The translations under genes and the position numbers were made by a program. A DNA stretch of 64,000 nucleotides from contig SHBX01000006.1 in NCBI GenBank assembly GCA_004211785.1, positions 1-64,000 on the forward strand, written 5' to 3'. Below are positions 26,500 through 35,321 of the stretch, piece by piece. Under the pieces are notes generated by a model. That model did no database searches and had not been told where the DNA came from. It saw only the letters and a list, made by a program, of their open reading frames with translations. Position 1 is the first letter of the stretch. Each line of letters begins with the position of its first letter. The stretch comes from Winogradskyella sp. (lineage in GTDB: Bacteria > Bacteroidota > Bacteroidia > Flavobacteriales > Flavobacteriaceae).

Positions 26500-27564
26500 A
26501 TGGCAGGAAATTCCTTCGGAAAGTTATTTAAACTCACCACTTTTGGTGAATCTCATGGTAAAGCTATTGGAGGCATTATCGATGGTTGTCCTGCAGGAAT
26601 AAAATTAGATTTTGAAGCGATTCAAAATGAAATGAATCGCCGTAAACCTGGACAATCAAAAATTGTAACTCAACGCAAAGAGCCAGATGCTGTAGAATTT
26701 TATTCAGGTATTTTCGAAGGGCAAACCACAGGAACTCCAATTGGTTTTGTAATTAAAAATACTAATCAAAAGTCAAAGGATTATTCGCATATAAAAGATG
26801 TATATCGCCCAAGTCATGCAGATTACACTTATGATAAAAAATATGGTGTGCGAGACTATCGTGGTGGTGGGAGAAGCTCAGCTCGTGAAACGGCAAGTAG
26901 AGTGGTAGCTGGTGCTATTGCAAAACAGTTTTTATCTCAAATAACTATTAATGCATTCACATCTTCTGTTGGTGATATATTTATAGACAAACCCTATCAA
27001 GAATTAGATTTTAATACTATTGAATCTAATGATATTAGATGCCCTGATGAAGCTACGGCAGAAAGGATGATTGCCAAAATCAAAGAGATTAAAAAACAAG
27101 GAGACACCATTGGAGGAACCATTACTTGTGTGATTCAAAATGTGCCTGCAGGTTTGGGAGAACCCGTTTTTGACAAGCTTCATGCAGAACTTGGAAAAGC
27201 AATGCTTTCTATTAATGCAGTAAAAGGATTTGAATACGGCAGCGGTTTTTGTGGTGCTAAAATGCAAGGTAGCCAACATAACGATAAGTTTAATGAAGAC
27301 GGAAGTACACAAACCAACTTATCAGGTGGTGTGCAAGGTGGCATAAGTAATGGCATGGATATTTATTTCCGTGTTGCTTTTAAACCTGTGGCGACAACAT
27401 TGCAAAAACAAGAAACAATTAACAGTAAAGGCGAAACGGTTGAAATGCAAGGTAAAGGGCGCCACGACCCATGTGTGGTTCCTAGAGCTGTGCCTATTGT
27501 AGAAGCTATGGCTGCATTGGTTTTGGCTGATTATATATTACTAGACAGAATTAGTAGGTTATAA
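26500..27564 (+). CDS. aroC: Chorismate synthase
   Basis: A 354-residue AroC of normal length. Signatures present are [19 protein letters not shown] near the N-terminus, the arginine- and glycine-rich [19 protein letters not shown] and the C-terminal [20 protein letters not shown]. It converts 5-enolpyruvylshikimate-3-phosphate to chorismate with reduced FMN, the end of the shikimate pathway feeding aromatic amino acids and menaquinone. It stands alone between a divergent phosphoesterase gene and the AsmA-like gene. No other aro gene is in the window. Confidence 0.97.
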   Translation: MAGNSFGKLFKLTTFGESHGKAIGGIIDGCPAGIKLDFEAIQNEMNRRKPGQSKIVTQRKEPDAVEFYSGIFEGQTTGTPIGFVIKNTNQKSKDYSHIKDVYRPSHADYTYDKKYGVRDYRGGGRSSARETASRVVAGAIAKQFLSQITINAFTSSVGDIFIDKPYQELDFNTIESNDIRCPDEATAERMIAKIKEIKKQGDTIGGTITCVIQNVPAGLGEPVFDKLHAELGKAMLSINAVKGFEYGSGFCGAKMQGSQHNDKFNEDGSTQTNLSGGVQGGISNGMDIYFRVAFKPVATTLQKQETINSKGETVEMQGKGRHDPCVVPRAVPIVEAMAALVLADYILLDRISRL

Positions 27565-27617
27565 TAATTCCACAATAAAAGCAGGCATTTATGTCTTGAA
27601 ATGCTATTTAGCTTAAT

Positions 27618-30600
27618 ATGAAATATTTAGTTCTAAAGAGAAAAAAGCTATGGAAGCTATTGTTATATCTAGGCATTATACCGTTATTGGTATTAAGTGT
27701 AGTGTTTGTATATATCTATACTAGACAAGATGTCATCCTTCAAAATCAAATATCTAAATTAAATGCAGAGCATGCTGCGCTTATAAAGGTTGGTGAAAGC
27801 CGTATATCTCTATTTAAAAATTTTCCCTATGTTTCTGTTAAAGTTAATGATTTAGAAATTTATGAAACAAAAGCAGTTGATGCTCCAGTAATTACACGCA
27901 TAGATAATATCTATATTGGTTTTAATTTATGGGATATATTAAACAAAAAATACGATGTAAAATCAGTTTTGGTGGAAGACGGCTTTTTCAATTTTGTTCT
28001 ACATAAAGACGGCTCAAATAACTTAGAAAATGCCTTAAAAACAGATACAGAAACTTCAGAAAGCAAATCTACTACTGATATTCATCTTGAAAAAATTAAA
28101 ATTCGAAATTTAGATGTTCATAAGTTAGATGAATCTAATAATCTAGATGTTGAGACGCTTATTTATTGGGGTAATGGCGGATTTAAAACAGAGAATAATC
28201 AAATAGAAGCCCACATAGATACAGAATTTGAGCTTAACATAATAAAAGACTTAGATACTACATATATAAAGCATAAACATTTTCAATTTGAAACTGACCT
28301 AAATTTTGATAAAACTTCTGGCATACTAAGTTTGCAACCTACAACTGTTGTACTGGAACATGCCGATTTTGAATTAGAAGGTACACTTGACACAAAGAAT
28401 GATATGGATATAGACCTTTCTATTAAAGGCACTAAATCTAATTTTGATATGCTTATAGCATTTGCGCCTCACGACCTCATCCCAGTTTTAGAAAGCTATA
28501 GTAATGCTGGTAACATTTACTTTAACGGCCTTGTAAATGGCCCTTTATCCAATAATCAAATACCATTTATAAATGCAGAATTTGGGACAGATAAGGCGTA
28601 TTTAGAGAATACTCAAAAGAAGAGACGAATTAGTGATTTAGGATTTAAGGGGCACTTTACCAATGGGAAAGAACGAAGCCTAGAGAGCATGGAGTTTTCA
28701 TTAACCAATATGAATGCTAAGTTAGAAAGAGGGAATTTCACAGGCAATTTAGTGGTAAAGAATTTTGAACATCCAGATATTAATGCCCAAGTCGATGTAG
28801 ATTTTAATATAGACTTTGTCACCGAATTTTTTAACATAAAGAGCATTAAAAATACTTCTGGCAATATATCGTTGAAGATGAATTTTCACGATATTATAGA
28901 CTTTAATCAGCCTGAGCTTGCCCTAAACAACTTAAACCAAGCTTATTTTAGTGAATTAAAAGTAAAAGATTTAAGCATAGCATCAGATGATTTTCCTGTA
29001 CCTCTTGAGCAATTAAATGCCCATGTGGTAATAAATGGTAAAGATGCTATAATCGAAAACTTTGATATGCTTCTTGGTAAATCCGATTTATCAATTAACG
29101 GGTCTCTTTCTAACTTTCCTTCTGTTATTCATCATACAAGCGATTCCATTGACGCACATTTAAATATTACCTCTAAATTGATTGATATCGCAGAGTTGAC
29201 CAAGTATTCTGAAGCTGATAGTATAGGCATGAACGAGCTACTAAAAAATCTAAATACCGGTTTGTCCTTTAAAGCTTTAGCTAAAGACTTTACAGAGTTT
29301 GATTATTTACCTAAAGGAGAATTCTTTATTGATAGCCTTTATGCAGAATTAGAGTATTATCCACATAACTTTCATGATTTTCATGCCGATATCTTAATTG
29401 ATAAAAAAGATATGAAGCTTGTTGATTTTACAGGATATATCGATGACTCAGATTTTCATCTTAATGGTTTGGCTCACAACTATGGGTTTTGGTTTAAGGA
29501 GACTTTAGATGGAGATGTCGATTTAGACCTTACATTGGCTTCAGACCTGTTAAGGCTTGAAGATATATTTACTTATAAAGGTGAGAATTATGTGCCCGAA
29601 GAGTATCGACATGAAATGTTTAAAAACCTTAATCTACATCTCAATTCTTCTATGCATTACAAAGCGTCTAGTTTACAATCCATAGATTTAGATATAGATA
29701 AGCTAAATACTAAAATGCTATTGCATCCTAATACTTTTGAAGATTTTCGTGGTCATTTTCAGTTTGAGAACAAACAACTTGTCGTTAATGATTTTCATGG
29801 TAAAATTGGTAGTACCAACTTTGACATGGATTTAAATTATTATCTAGGTAATGATACTGAAAAAAGTAAAACTAATTCACTCAACCTAAAGTCTAACTAT
29901 ATTGATTTCGATGCACTTTTTAAATTTAATCCTGAGCCACCAAATAAAGTAGCATTAGAAAATGAGTTTGAAGATGTAAAATCTCATGCCGAAGCTTTCA
30001 ATATATATGAATTGCCTTTTACCGATATGGTATTAGATGTCGATATAAAACGTTTGAAGTATCATAGAATTGATTTAAAAAATATTGACGGTCAATTACG
30101 TATGACTCAAAATCATTTTATCTATGTAGATACATTAAATGTTGATTCCGCAGGAGGTAATTTTAAACTCTCGGGTTATTTTAATGGTAGCGACCCAAAG
30201 CATATTTACTTTAAACCCAACCTAATTATGCAAAATGTGGATATTGATAGGCTTGCATATAAGTTTGAAAACTTTGGACAAGACCACGTTTTATCTGAGA
30301 ATCTGCATGGTAAATTAACATCAAAGATTACTGGTAATGTACGATTGTATCCAGATATGGTACCAGATCTTGATCAATCCGAAATACATATGAATGTTAA
30401 GATTCTAGAAGGCAGACTCGAAAATTATGAACCCATGTCTATGCTTTCTGATTATATTGGAGACAAAAACCTTAAAAAGATAAAATTTGATACACTTCAA
30501 AATAAAATTGACATCGATAATGGTAAGATTGTTATTCCGAGCATGACTATTGAATCCACCTTAGGCCATATAGAATTTTCTGGTACTCACGATAGTAATC

Positions 30601-30818
30601 ATAATATTGAATACTATTTAAGAATACCGTGGAAGACAGTAAAGAAAGCGTCTTTGTATAAAATTTTTGGAAACAAGAAAAAAGCAGATTCTATCTATGG
30701 AGAAGAGAATATCGTAAAAGTAGATAAAACCAAAAGAACACGTTATTTAAACTTAAAGATTATAGGAACAATGGATGACTATGATATATCTTTGGGAAAG
30801 AAAAAGAATAAAAAATAA
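27618..30818 (+). CDS. Giant AsmA-like protein
   Basis: A 1066-residue protein with an N-terminal anchor (LLLYLGIIPLLVLSVVFVYI) and a very long periplasmic region built of repeating beta segments, ending with the AsmA C-terminal type pattern around residues 900-1000 (GKLTSKITGNVRLYPDMVPD, EGRLENYEPMSML). AsmA-like/TamB-related proteins are thought to form hydrophobic grooves that carry phospholipids from inner to outer membrane. The sequence is full length with no gap. It is 21 bases before the symporter gene but no functional link is evident. Confidence 0.85.
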   Translation: MKYLVLKRKKLWKLLLYLGIIPLLVLSVVFVYIYTRQDVILQNQISKLNAEHAALIKVGESRISLFKNFPYVSVKVNDLEIYETKAVDAPVITRIDNIYIGFNLWDILNKKYDVKSVLVEDGFFNFVLHKDGSNNLENALKTDTETSESKSTTDIHLEKIKIRNLDVHKLDESNNLDVETLIYWGNGGFKTENNQIEAHIDTEFELNIIKDLDTTYIKHKHFQFETDLNFDKTSGILSLQPTTVVLEHADFELEGTLDTKNDMDIDLSIKGTKSNFDMLIAFAPHDLIPVLESYSNAGNIYFNGLVNGPLSNNQIPFINAEFGTDKAYLENTQKKRRISDLGFKGHFTNGKERSLESMEFSLTNMNAKLERGNFTGNLVVKNFEHPDINAQVDVDFNIDFVTEFFNIKSIKNTSGNISLKMNFHDIIDFNQPELALNNLNQAYFSELKVKDLSIASDDFPVPLEQLNAHVVINGKDAIIENFDMLLGKSDLSINGSLSNFPSVIHHTSDSIDAHLNITSKLIDIAELTKYSEADSIGMNELLKNLNTGLSFKALAKDFTEFDYLPKGEFFIDSLYAELEYYPHNFHDFHADILIDKKDMKLVDFTGYIDDSDFHLNGLAHNYGFWFKETLDGDVDLDLTLASDLLRLEDIFTYKGENYVPEEYRHEMFKNLNLHLNSSMHYKASSLQSIDLDIDKLNTKMLLHPNTFEDFRGHFQFENKQLVVNDFHGKIGSTNFDMDLNYYLGNDTEKSKTNSLNLKSNYIDFDALFKFNPEPPNKVALENEFEDVKSHAEAFNIYELPFTDMVLDVDIKRLKYHRIDLKNIDGQLRMTQNHFIYVDTLNVDSAGGNFKLSGYFNGSDPKHIYFKPNLIMQNVDIDRLAYKFENFGQDHVLSENLHGKLTSKITGNVRLYPDMVPDLDQSEIHMNVKILEGRLENYEPMSMLSDYIGDKNLKKIKFDTLQNKIDIDNGKIVIPSMTIESTLGHIEFSGTHDSNHNIEYYLRIPWKTVKKASLYKIFGNKKKADSIYGEENIVKVDKTKRTRYLNLKIIGTMDDYDISLGKKKNKK

Positions 30819-30839
30819 AGATTTACTATAAATTAGCAT

Positions 30840-32147
30840 ATGAAAAAACTCGCACTACACTGGAAGATTATTATAGGAATGGTTCTAGGAATCGCCTTTG
30901 GACTTGGTTTTACAACTTTTGAATCTGGCCCAGAGATTATTGCAGATTGGATTAAACCATTTGGAACAATTTTTATTAATTCTTTAAAATTAATTGCTAT
31001 TCCATTAATTCTAGCGGCTTTAATAAAAGGTATTTCTGATTTAAGAGATATATCTAGTTTATCAAAAATGGGTTTAAGAACAATTGTGACCTATGTGATA
31101 ACAACCATAATTGCTGTTTCAATAGGATTGTTAGTAGTTAGTACTATTCAACCTGGTAATTCTATAGAGGAAGATACCAGAAATGAACTCATCGAAGCTT
31201 ATGGAGGTGATGCAGAAGCAAAACGTGTAGCTGCTCAAAATCAGAAAGACGCTGGTCCATTACAAGCTTTAATTGATTTGGTGCCTAGTAATATTGTTAG
31301 TGCAGCTTCTAGTAATAGAAATATGTTGCAAGTTATTTTCTTTGCTGTATTCTTTGGTATTGCATTGATTCTTATTCCTGAAGAAAAATCAAAGACAGTA
31401 AAGAAATTTTTTGATGGACTTAATGAAGTCATACTAAAGATGGTTGATTTAATAATGCTAGCTGCTCCTTATGGTGTATTTGCATTAATGGCTGCATTAG
31501 TTGTTGAGGCACCAAGCACAGATTTGTTTGCTGCTTTAGGTATGTATGCAATATGTGTTGTATTGGGGTTAGCTTTAATGGTTGTTTTTTATATTTTTCT
31601 TGTTAAGATATTCACTAAAAAGTCACCAAGTTTCTTTTTAAATGGTATAGCTCCGGCTCAATTATTAGCCTTTTCGACAAGTAGCAGTGCTGCTACATTG
31701 CCAGTAACAATGGAACGTGTTACTGAACATCTTGGTGTAGAAGAAGAAGTATCTAGTTTTGTGTTACCAATTGGAGCAACAATTAACATGGATGGTACTA
31801 GTTTGTATCAAGCTGTTGCTGCTGTCTTTATTGCGCAAGCATTCGGGATGGATCTTTCATTTGGAACTCAATTAGGTATTATTGCTACTGCAACATTAGC
31901 TTCCATCGGTTCTGCTGCTGTTCCAGGAGCTGGAATGGTGATGCTTGTTGGCGTGTTAGGTTACGCAGGAATACCTGAAGCTGGTTTAGCACTAATATTT
32001 GCTGTTGATAGACCGTTAGATATGTGTAGAACAGTTATTAATGTAACAGGAGATGCAACAGTGTCTATGCTAGTTGCTAATTCTCAAGACAAACTTCATG
32101 ATCCAAAACCAAAAGAATGGGATGATAATTATGAAGCTGTAAAGTAA
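30840..32147 (+). CDS. Dicarboxylate/amino acid:cation symporter (SLC1/GltP family)
   Basis: A 435-residue inner-membrane transporter with about eight helices and the two re-entrant loops of the SLC1 family. Substrate- and sodium-binding signatures are visible: FSTSSSAATLPVTME (serine-rich hairpin), INMDGTSLYQA and DRPLDMCRTVINVTGD. It takes up glutamate, aspartate or C4-dicarboxylates with sodium or protons; substrate cannot be settled. It has a small insertion (SIEEDTRNELIEAYGGDAEA) typical of marine Bacteroidetes members. Probably cotranscribed with the AsmA-like gene. Confidence 0.93.
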   Translation: MKKLALHWKIIIGMVLGIAFGLGFTTFESGPEIIADWIKPFGTIFINSLKLIAIPLILAALIKGISDLRDISSLSKMGLRTIVTYVITTIIAVSIGLLVVSTIQPGNSIEEDTRNELIEAYGGDAEAKRVAAQNQKDAGPLQALIDLVPSNIVSAASSNRNMLQVIFFAVFFGIALILIPEEKSKTVKKFFDGLNEVILKMVDLIMLAAPYGVFALMAALVVEAPSTDLFAALGMYAICVVLGLALMVVFYIFLVKIFTKKSPSFFLNGIAPAQLLAFSTSSSAATLPVTMERVTEHLGVEEEVSSFVLPIGATINMDGTSLYQAVAAVFIAQAFGMDLSFGTQLGIIATATLASIGSAAVPGAGMVMLVGVLGYAGIPEAGLALIFAVDRPLDMCRTVINVTGDATVSMLVANSQDKLHDPKPKEWDDNYEAVK

Positions 32148-32148
32148 T

Positions 32149-32180
32149 TAGAGAACTGTTTTTTTGAAGAAAAAGTAAGT
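32149..32180 (+). repeat. Left copy of a 32-35 bp direct duplication
   Basis: TAGAGAACTG then TTTTTTTGAAGAAAAAGTAAGT. A near copy occupies 32213-32247 (TAGAGAACTATTTTTTTTCT then TTTAAAAAAGTAAGT). The two flank the dispersed repeat at 32181-32213. Confidence 0.45.
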
Positions 32181-32190
32181 GAATCTCTTA

Positions 32191-32213
32191 TGCTGAGAGT
32201 AGTCGAAGTATCT
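32191..32213 (-). repeat. Dispersed repeat, inverted relative of the 8630 copy
   Basis: On the minus strand it reads AGATACTTCGACTACTCTCA then GCA, matching the first eleven bases of the copy at 8630-8657 and several later positions. It sits in the gap between the symporter and the ATP-grasp gene, bounded by the direct duplication. Confidence 0.5.
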
Positions 32214-32280
32214 AGAGAACTATTTTTTTTCTTTTAAAAAAGTAAGTATTTTTAATTCATAAAAAACCAACCACAAAATT

Positions 32281-33318
32281 ATGAATGTTTGTTTCATCAT
32301 GTATCCTTGGGAAAACATTGACCCAGAAAATGATACAAGTTTAGCTCTAATAAAGGAATGTGTTAAAAGAGGTCATGGTGTGGCTATGTGTACACCTGCT
32401 AATTTAACTATACGAGATAGTGTGACTAATGCTTTTTGCAATGTGATTAGTCGCATGGACAAAGTGCCGTCAACTCTAAAAGCATTTTATAAAAAGGCTA
32501 TTTTAAGAGAAGAAATGCTGCCTCTGGCAGGCTTTGATGCTATTTTCTTTAGAGCAAATCCACCATTAGATCCATTAATGCTTAATTTTTTGGATTCTGT
32601 AAAGGATGATGTGTTTATCGTGAATTCTTTACAAGGTATGCGAGAAGCGAACAATAAATTATATACTGCAGCTTTCGGTGATGCGCATAGTAATATTATA
32701 CCAAACACACATGTATCAAAAAATAAGAATTATTTAATTGAACAAATTAGAGAGTCAAAATCTGACAAAATGATACTTAAACCTTTAAATGGTTTTGGAG
32801 GTTCTGGCGTTATTCTTATTGAAAAATCTGCGATGAGTAATATTAATTCATTATTAGATTTTTATATCAGTGCTGGTGAAGGTGAATCTAACTATGTAAT
32901 TCTTCAAGATTATATTGAAGGTGCTGATAAAGGCGATGTTAGGATTTTAATGCTTAACGGCGAAGCTGTTGGTGCAATGAAGCGTGTTCCAGGTGATGAT
33001 GACCATCGTTCTAATGTTTCTGCAGGTGGTTCTGTGCAAAAGCATGCTTTAACCAAAGAAGAGAAAGCCTTGTGTAGACAAATAGGTCCAAAACTTGTAA
33101 AAGATGGATTATATTTTGTAGGTATTGATGTGATTGGAGGTAAACTTGTTGAAGTAAATGTCATGTCGCCAGGTGGAATCACATACATCAATAAAGTTTA
33201 TAAGAACAAGAGAAAAGTTGAAGAAAAAGTCATTGACTTTTTAGAAAGTAAAGTGCTTGATAATCTTGAAGCGTTTAATAGAAGAACACGTCTAAGAAAA
33301 ACGGTTGAAGATGCATAA
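32281..33318 (+). CDS. ATP-grasp ligase, glutathione-synthetase-like
   Basis: A 345-residue cytoplasmic ATP-grasp protein. The ATP-binding lid MILKPLNGFGGSGVILIE, the YVILQDYIEGADKGDVRILM segment and the late metal-binding EVNVMSPGGITYI are arranged as in GshB. Such enzymes form an amide or peptide bond via an acyl-phosphate. The organism encodes BshA, so classical glutathione synthesis is not implied, and the gene neighbours (rhodanese-TerB, N-formylglutamate amidohydrolase-like, DUF1704) point to a dedicated small peptide or amide product. It leads a four-gene operon with gaps of 11, 6 and minus 1 bases. Confidence 0.85.
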   Translation: MNVCFIMYPWENIDPENDTSLALIKECVKRGHGVAMCTPANLTIRDSVTNAFCNVISRMDKVPSTLKAFYKKAILREEMLPLAGFDAIFFRANPPLDPLMLNFLDSVKDDVFIVNSLQGMREANNKLYTAAFGDAHSNIIPNTHVSKNKNYLIEQIRESKSDKMILKPLNGFGGSGVILIEKSAMSNINSLLDFYISAGEGESNYVILQDYIEGADKGDVRILMLNGEAVGAMKRVPGDDDHRSNVSAGGSVQKHALTKEEKALCRQIGPKLVKDGLYFVGIDVIGGKLVEVNVMSPGGITYINKVYKNKRKVEEKVIDFLESKVLDNLEAFNRRTRLRKTVEDA

Positions 33319-33329
33319 ATATTGATATT

Positions 33330-34484
33330 ATGCTTCAAATTGAATCGCCATTAGTTTCTGTTGATTGGCTTCATGAGCATATTGAAGCAGAAAACTTAAT
33401 CGTCTTAGACGCAACAATTTCTAAAGTTACTGACTCAAACTTAGGAATTGATTTCGGTTATATCCCTAAATCTCAATTTTTTGATATAAAGATGAAGTTT
33501 AGTGATACCTCTGGTAAATTCCCAAATACATTGCCAAGTATAGAACAGTTTCAAAGAGAGACTCAAAAGCTAGATATAGATAATAATAGCGCCATTGTTG
33601 TTTATGATTTGCATGGAATATATTCTAGTGCAAGAGCTTGGTGGTTGTTTAAATACTTCGGGCATAATAATGTTGCCGTTTTAGATGGCGGTTTGCCTGA
33701 ATGGTTTAATAAAGGGTTCAATACAGTCAGCAATTACGAGACTTCTCAATCTCAAGGAAATTTCATTGCAAAACTCAAAACATCATTAATTACAAATTTT
33801 ACAGGCGTAAAGTCATTTTCTAGTTCTAATGTGGCGTTAGTTTTTGATGCACGTTCCCGAAAACGATTTTCTGGAGAAACACCAGAACCTAGAAAAGGTT
33901 TACGAAGTGGAACACTCCCAAATTCAGTAAATCTGCCTTACACAGAGTTATTAGATAGCACTACTTTAAAATCTAAAGAGCAATTAAAACAAATATTTAA
34001 TAACTTGATAAACCATCAAGAAACACTAGTTTTTAGCTGCGGCACAGGAATTACAGCTTGCAATCTAGCACTTGGAGCAACAATAGCTGGTTATGAAGAT
34101 TTAGTAGTTTATGATGGCTCATGGACAGAATATGGCACATTAACACGTAATACTATGGAAGTACCTAATTGGACTAAAAATGAGTTTATGGCATACATAT
34201 TATTATATGCTGCACATTCAGATTTTAAAGAAGATAATCATGAGCGCAATGTTATCATCTCTAAAGTAGACATGCAAACTTTTCAGAAAATCCATGATGA
34301 GTTCTCTGGAGATAATGATTACCAATGCATTCAAAAAATATTAGCTTCTGTAGAAAGACACAATTATTCTCCTGAGAATATTGACGAAATATTAGCAGAT
34401 ATTAAAGGGTTATTTTTCGCAGATGGTGATTTTGATATTAAAGAACATTCCATGCTTTTGTTTCTAAAGCGTATTTTAAAATAG
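33330..34484 (+). CDS. Tandem rhodanese sulfurtransferase fused to a TerB-like domain
   Basis: A 384-residue protein. Residues 1-275 form two rhodanese domains of the 3-mercaptopyruvate/thiosulfate sulfurtransferase type; the second has the active loop SCGTGITACNLALG, with the nucleophile Cys in a six-residue CGTGIT-A loop. Residues 276-384 are a separate helical domain (VPNWTKNEFMAYILLYAAHS, FSGDNDYQCIQKI, KGLFFADGDF) that resembles small TerB-like proteins normally encoded as stand-alone genes; an in-frame ATG at 34155 coincides with its start. The fusion suggests sulfur transfer tied to a membrane or metal-stress sensing module, but the role is inferred only. Confidence 0.82.
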   Translation: MLQIESPLVSVDWLHEHIEAENLIVLDATISKVTDSNLGIDFGYIPKSQFFDIKMKFSDTSGKFPNTLPSIEQFQRETQKLDIDNNSAIVVYDLHGIYSSARAWWLFKYFGHNNVAVLDGGLPEWFNKGFNTVSNYETSQSQGNFIAKLKTSLITNFTGVKSFSSSNVALVFDARSRKRFSGETPEPRKGLRSGTLPNSVNLPYTELLDSTTLKSKEQLKQIFNNLINHQETLVFSCGTGITACNLALGATIAGYEDLVVYDGSWTEYGTLTRNTMEVPNWTKNEFMAYILLYAAHSDFKEDNHERNVIISKVDMQTFQKIHDEFSGDNDYQCIQKILASVERHNYSPENIDEILADIKGLFFADGDFDIKEHSMLLFLKRILK

Positions 34485-34490
34485 AATTTT

Positions 34491-35321
34491 ATGCTAAGAC
34501 TATCAATTTCTGAAATTATAGATAAGATTAATTCTGAAGTCATTTTTCATGCGGTTTCAGAAGATTATTCTTTTACTATAAAGATTGATAAATATGTGCC
34601 TTATACTTGTGCTGCGGTGCATGATGGGCACCAATTTAGAAAAGAGCTTTGGGATAATTGTTTGCATTCAGAATATGATCGTTGGTATGAAGAAGATCCA
34701 GAAACTAAGAATATGGTTCAGTCTCATCCCATTATTATTGCTGGTTGTGATTCGCGTTTCGAATACGATTTAAATCGAGCACCAGAAGAAGCCGTTTTTG
34801 AAACCGCTTGGGGAAAGCAATTATGGAAATCACCATTGCCAAATGTTCAAAAGGAGACAAGCCTGAAAAAACACACAAATTTTTACAAAGTAGTAGAAGC
34901 TCTGATATCAAAACTAGAAGATAAATTTGGTATATGCATTGTCTACGATATGCACAGCTATAATTGGCAACGTTGGAATAGGGAAGTGCCAACCTGGAAT
35001 TTGGGAATTTCTAACGTTGACAATAATCGTTTTGGGAGTTTTATAGAATCTTGGCGTGCTATTTTAGAATCTATTAATTTGCCAAATGATATTCCAGAAA
35101 CGGCTAAGATTAATGATACATTTCAAGGTCATGGGTATTTCTTAAAATTTATTACCAATAACTTTAAAAATACATTAGTTTTGGCAACTGAAATAGCCAA
35201 AGTATATTGCGATGAGTACAATCAGGTTATTTATCCTGAGGTAGTTGTCGCTGTAGAAAATCAGCTTAAAGATTTGCTACCAAAACATGCTGCTGATTTT
35301 TACAAAACGTTTTCTAGTTAA
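34491..35321 (+). CDS. N-formylglutamate amidohydrolase-like protein
   Basis: A 276-residue member of the FGase superfamily (HutG-type zinc amidohydrolases). The metal-site segments are recognisable: VHDGHQFRKELW at about 40-51, IAGCDSRFEYDLNRAPE around 83-99 and the diagnostic VYDMHSYNWQR. Histidine-degradation members hydrolyse N-formyl-L-glutamate, but this gene has no hut neighbours, so another N-acyl or gamma-amide substrate is more likely. It begins seven bases after the sulfurtransferase stop and its stop codon overlaps the next start (TAATG), giving coupled translation. Confidence 0.85.
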   Translation: MLRLSISEIIDKINSEVIFHAVSEDYSFTIKIDKYVPYTCAAVHDGHQFRKELWDNCLHSEYDRWYEEDPETKNMVQSHPIIIAGCDSRFEYDLNRAPEEAVFETAWGKQLWKSPLPNVQKETSLKKHTNFYKVVEALISKLEDKFGICIVYDMHSYNWQRWNREVPTWNLGISNVDNNRFGSFIESWRAILESINLPNDIPETAKINDTFQGHGYFLKFITNNFKNTLVLATEIAKVYCDEYNQVIYPEVVVAVENQLKDLLPKHAADFYKTFSS

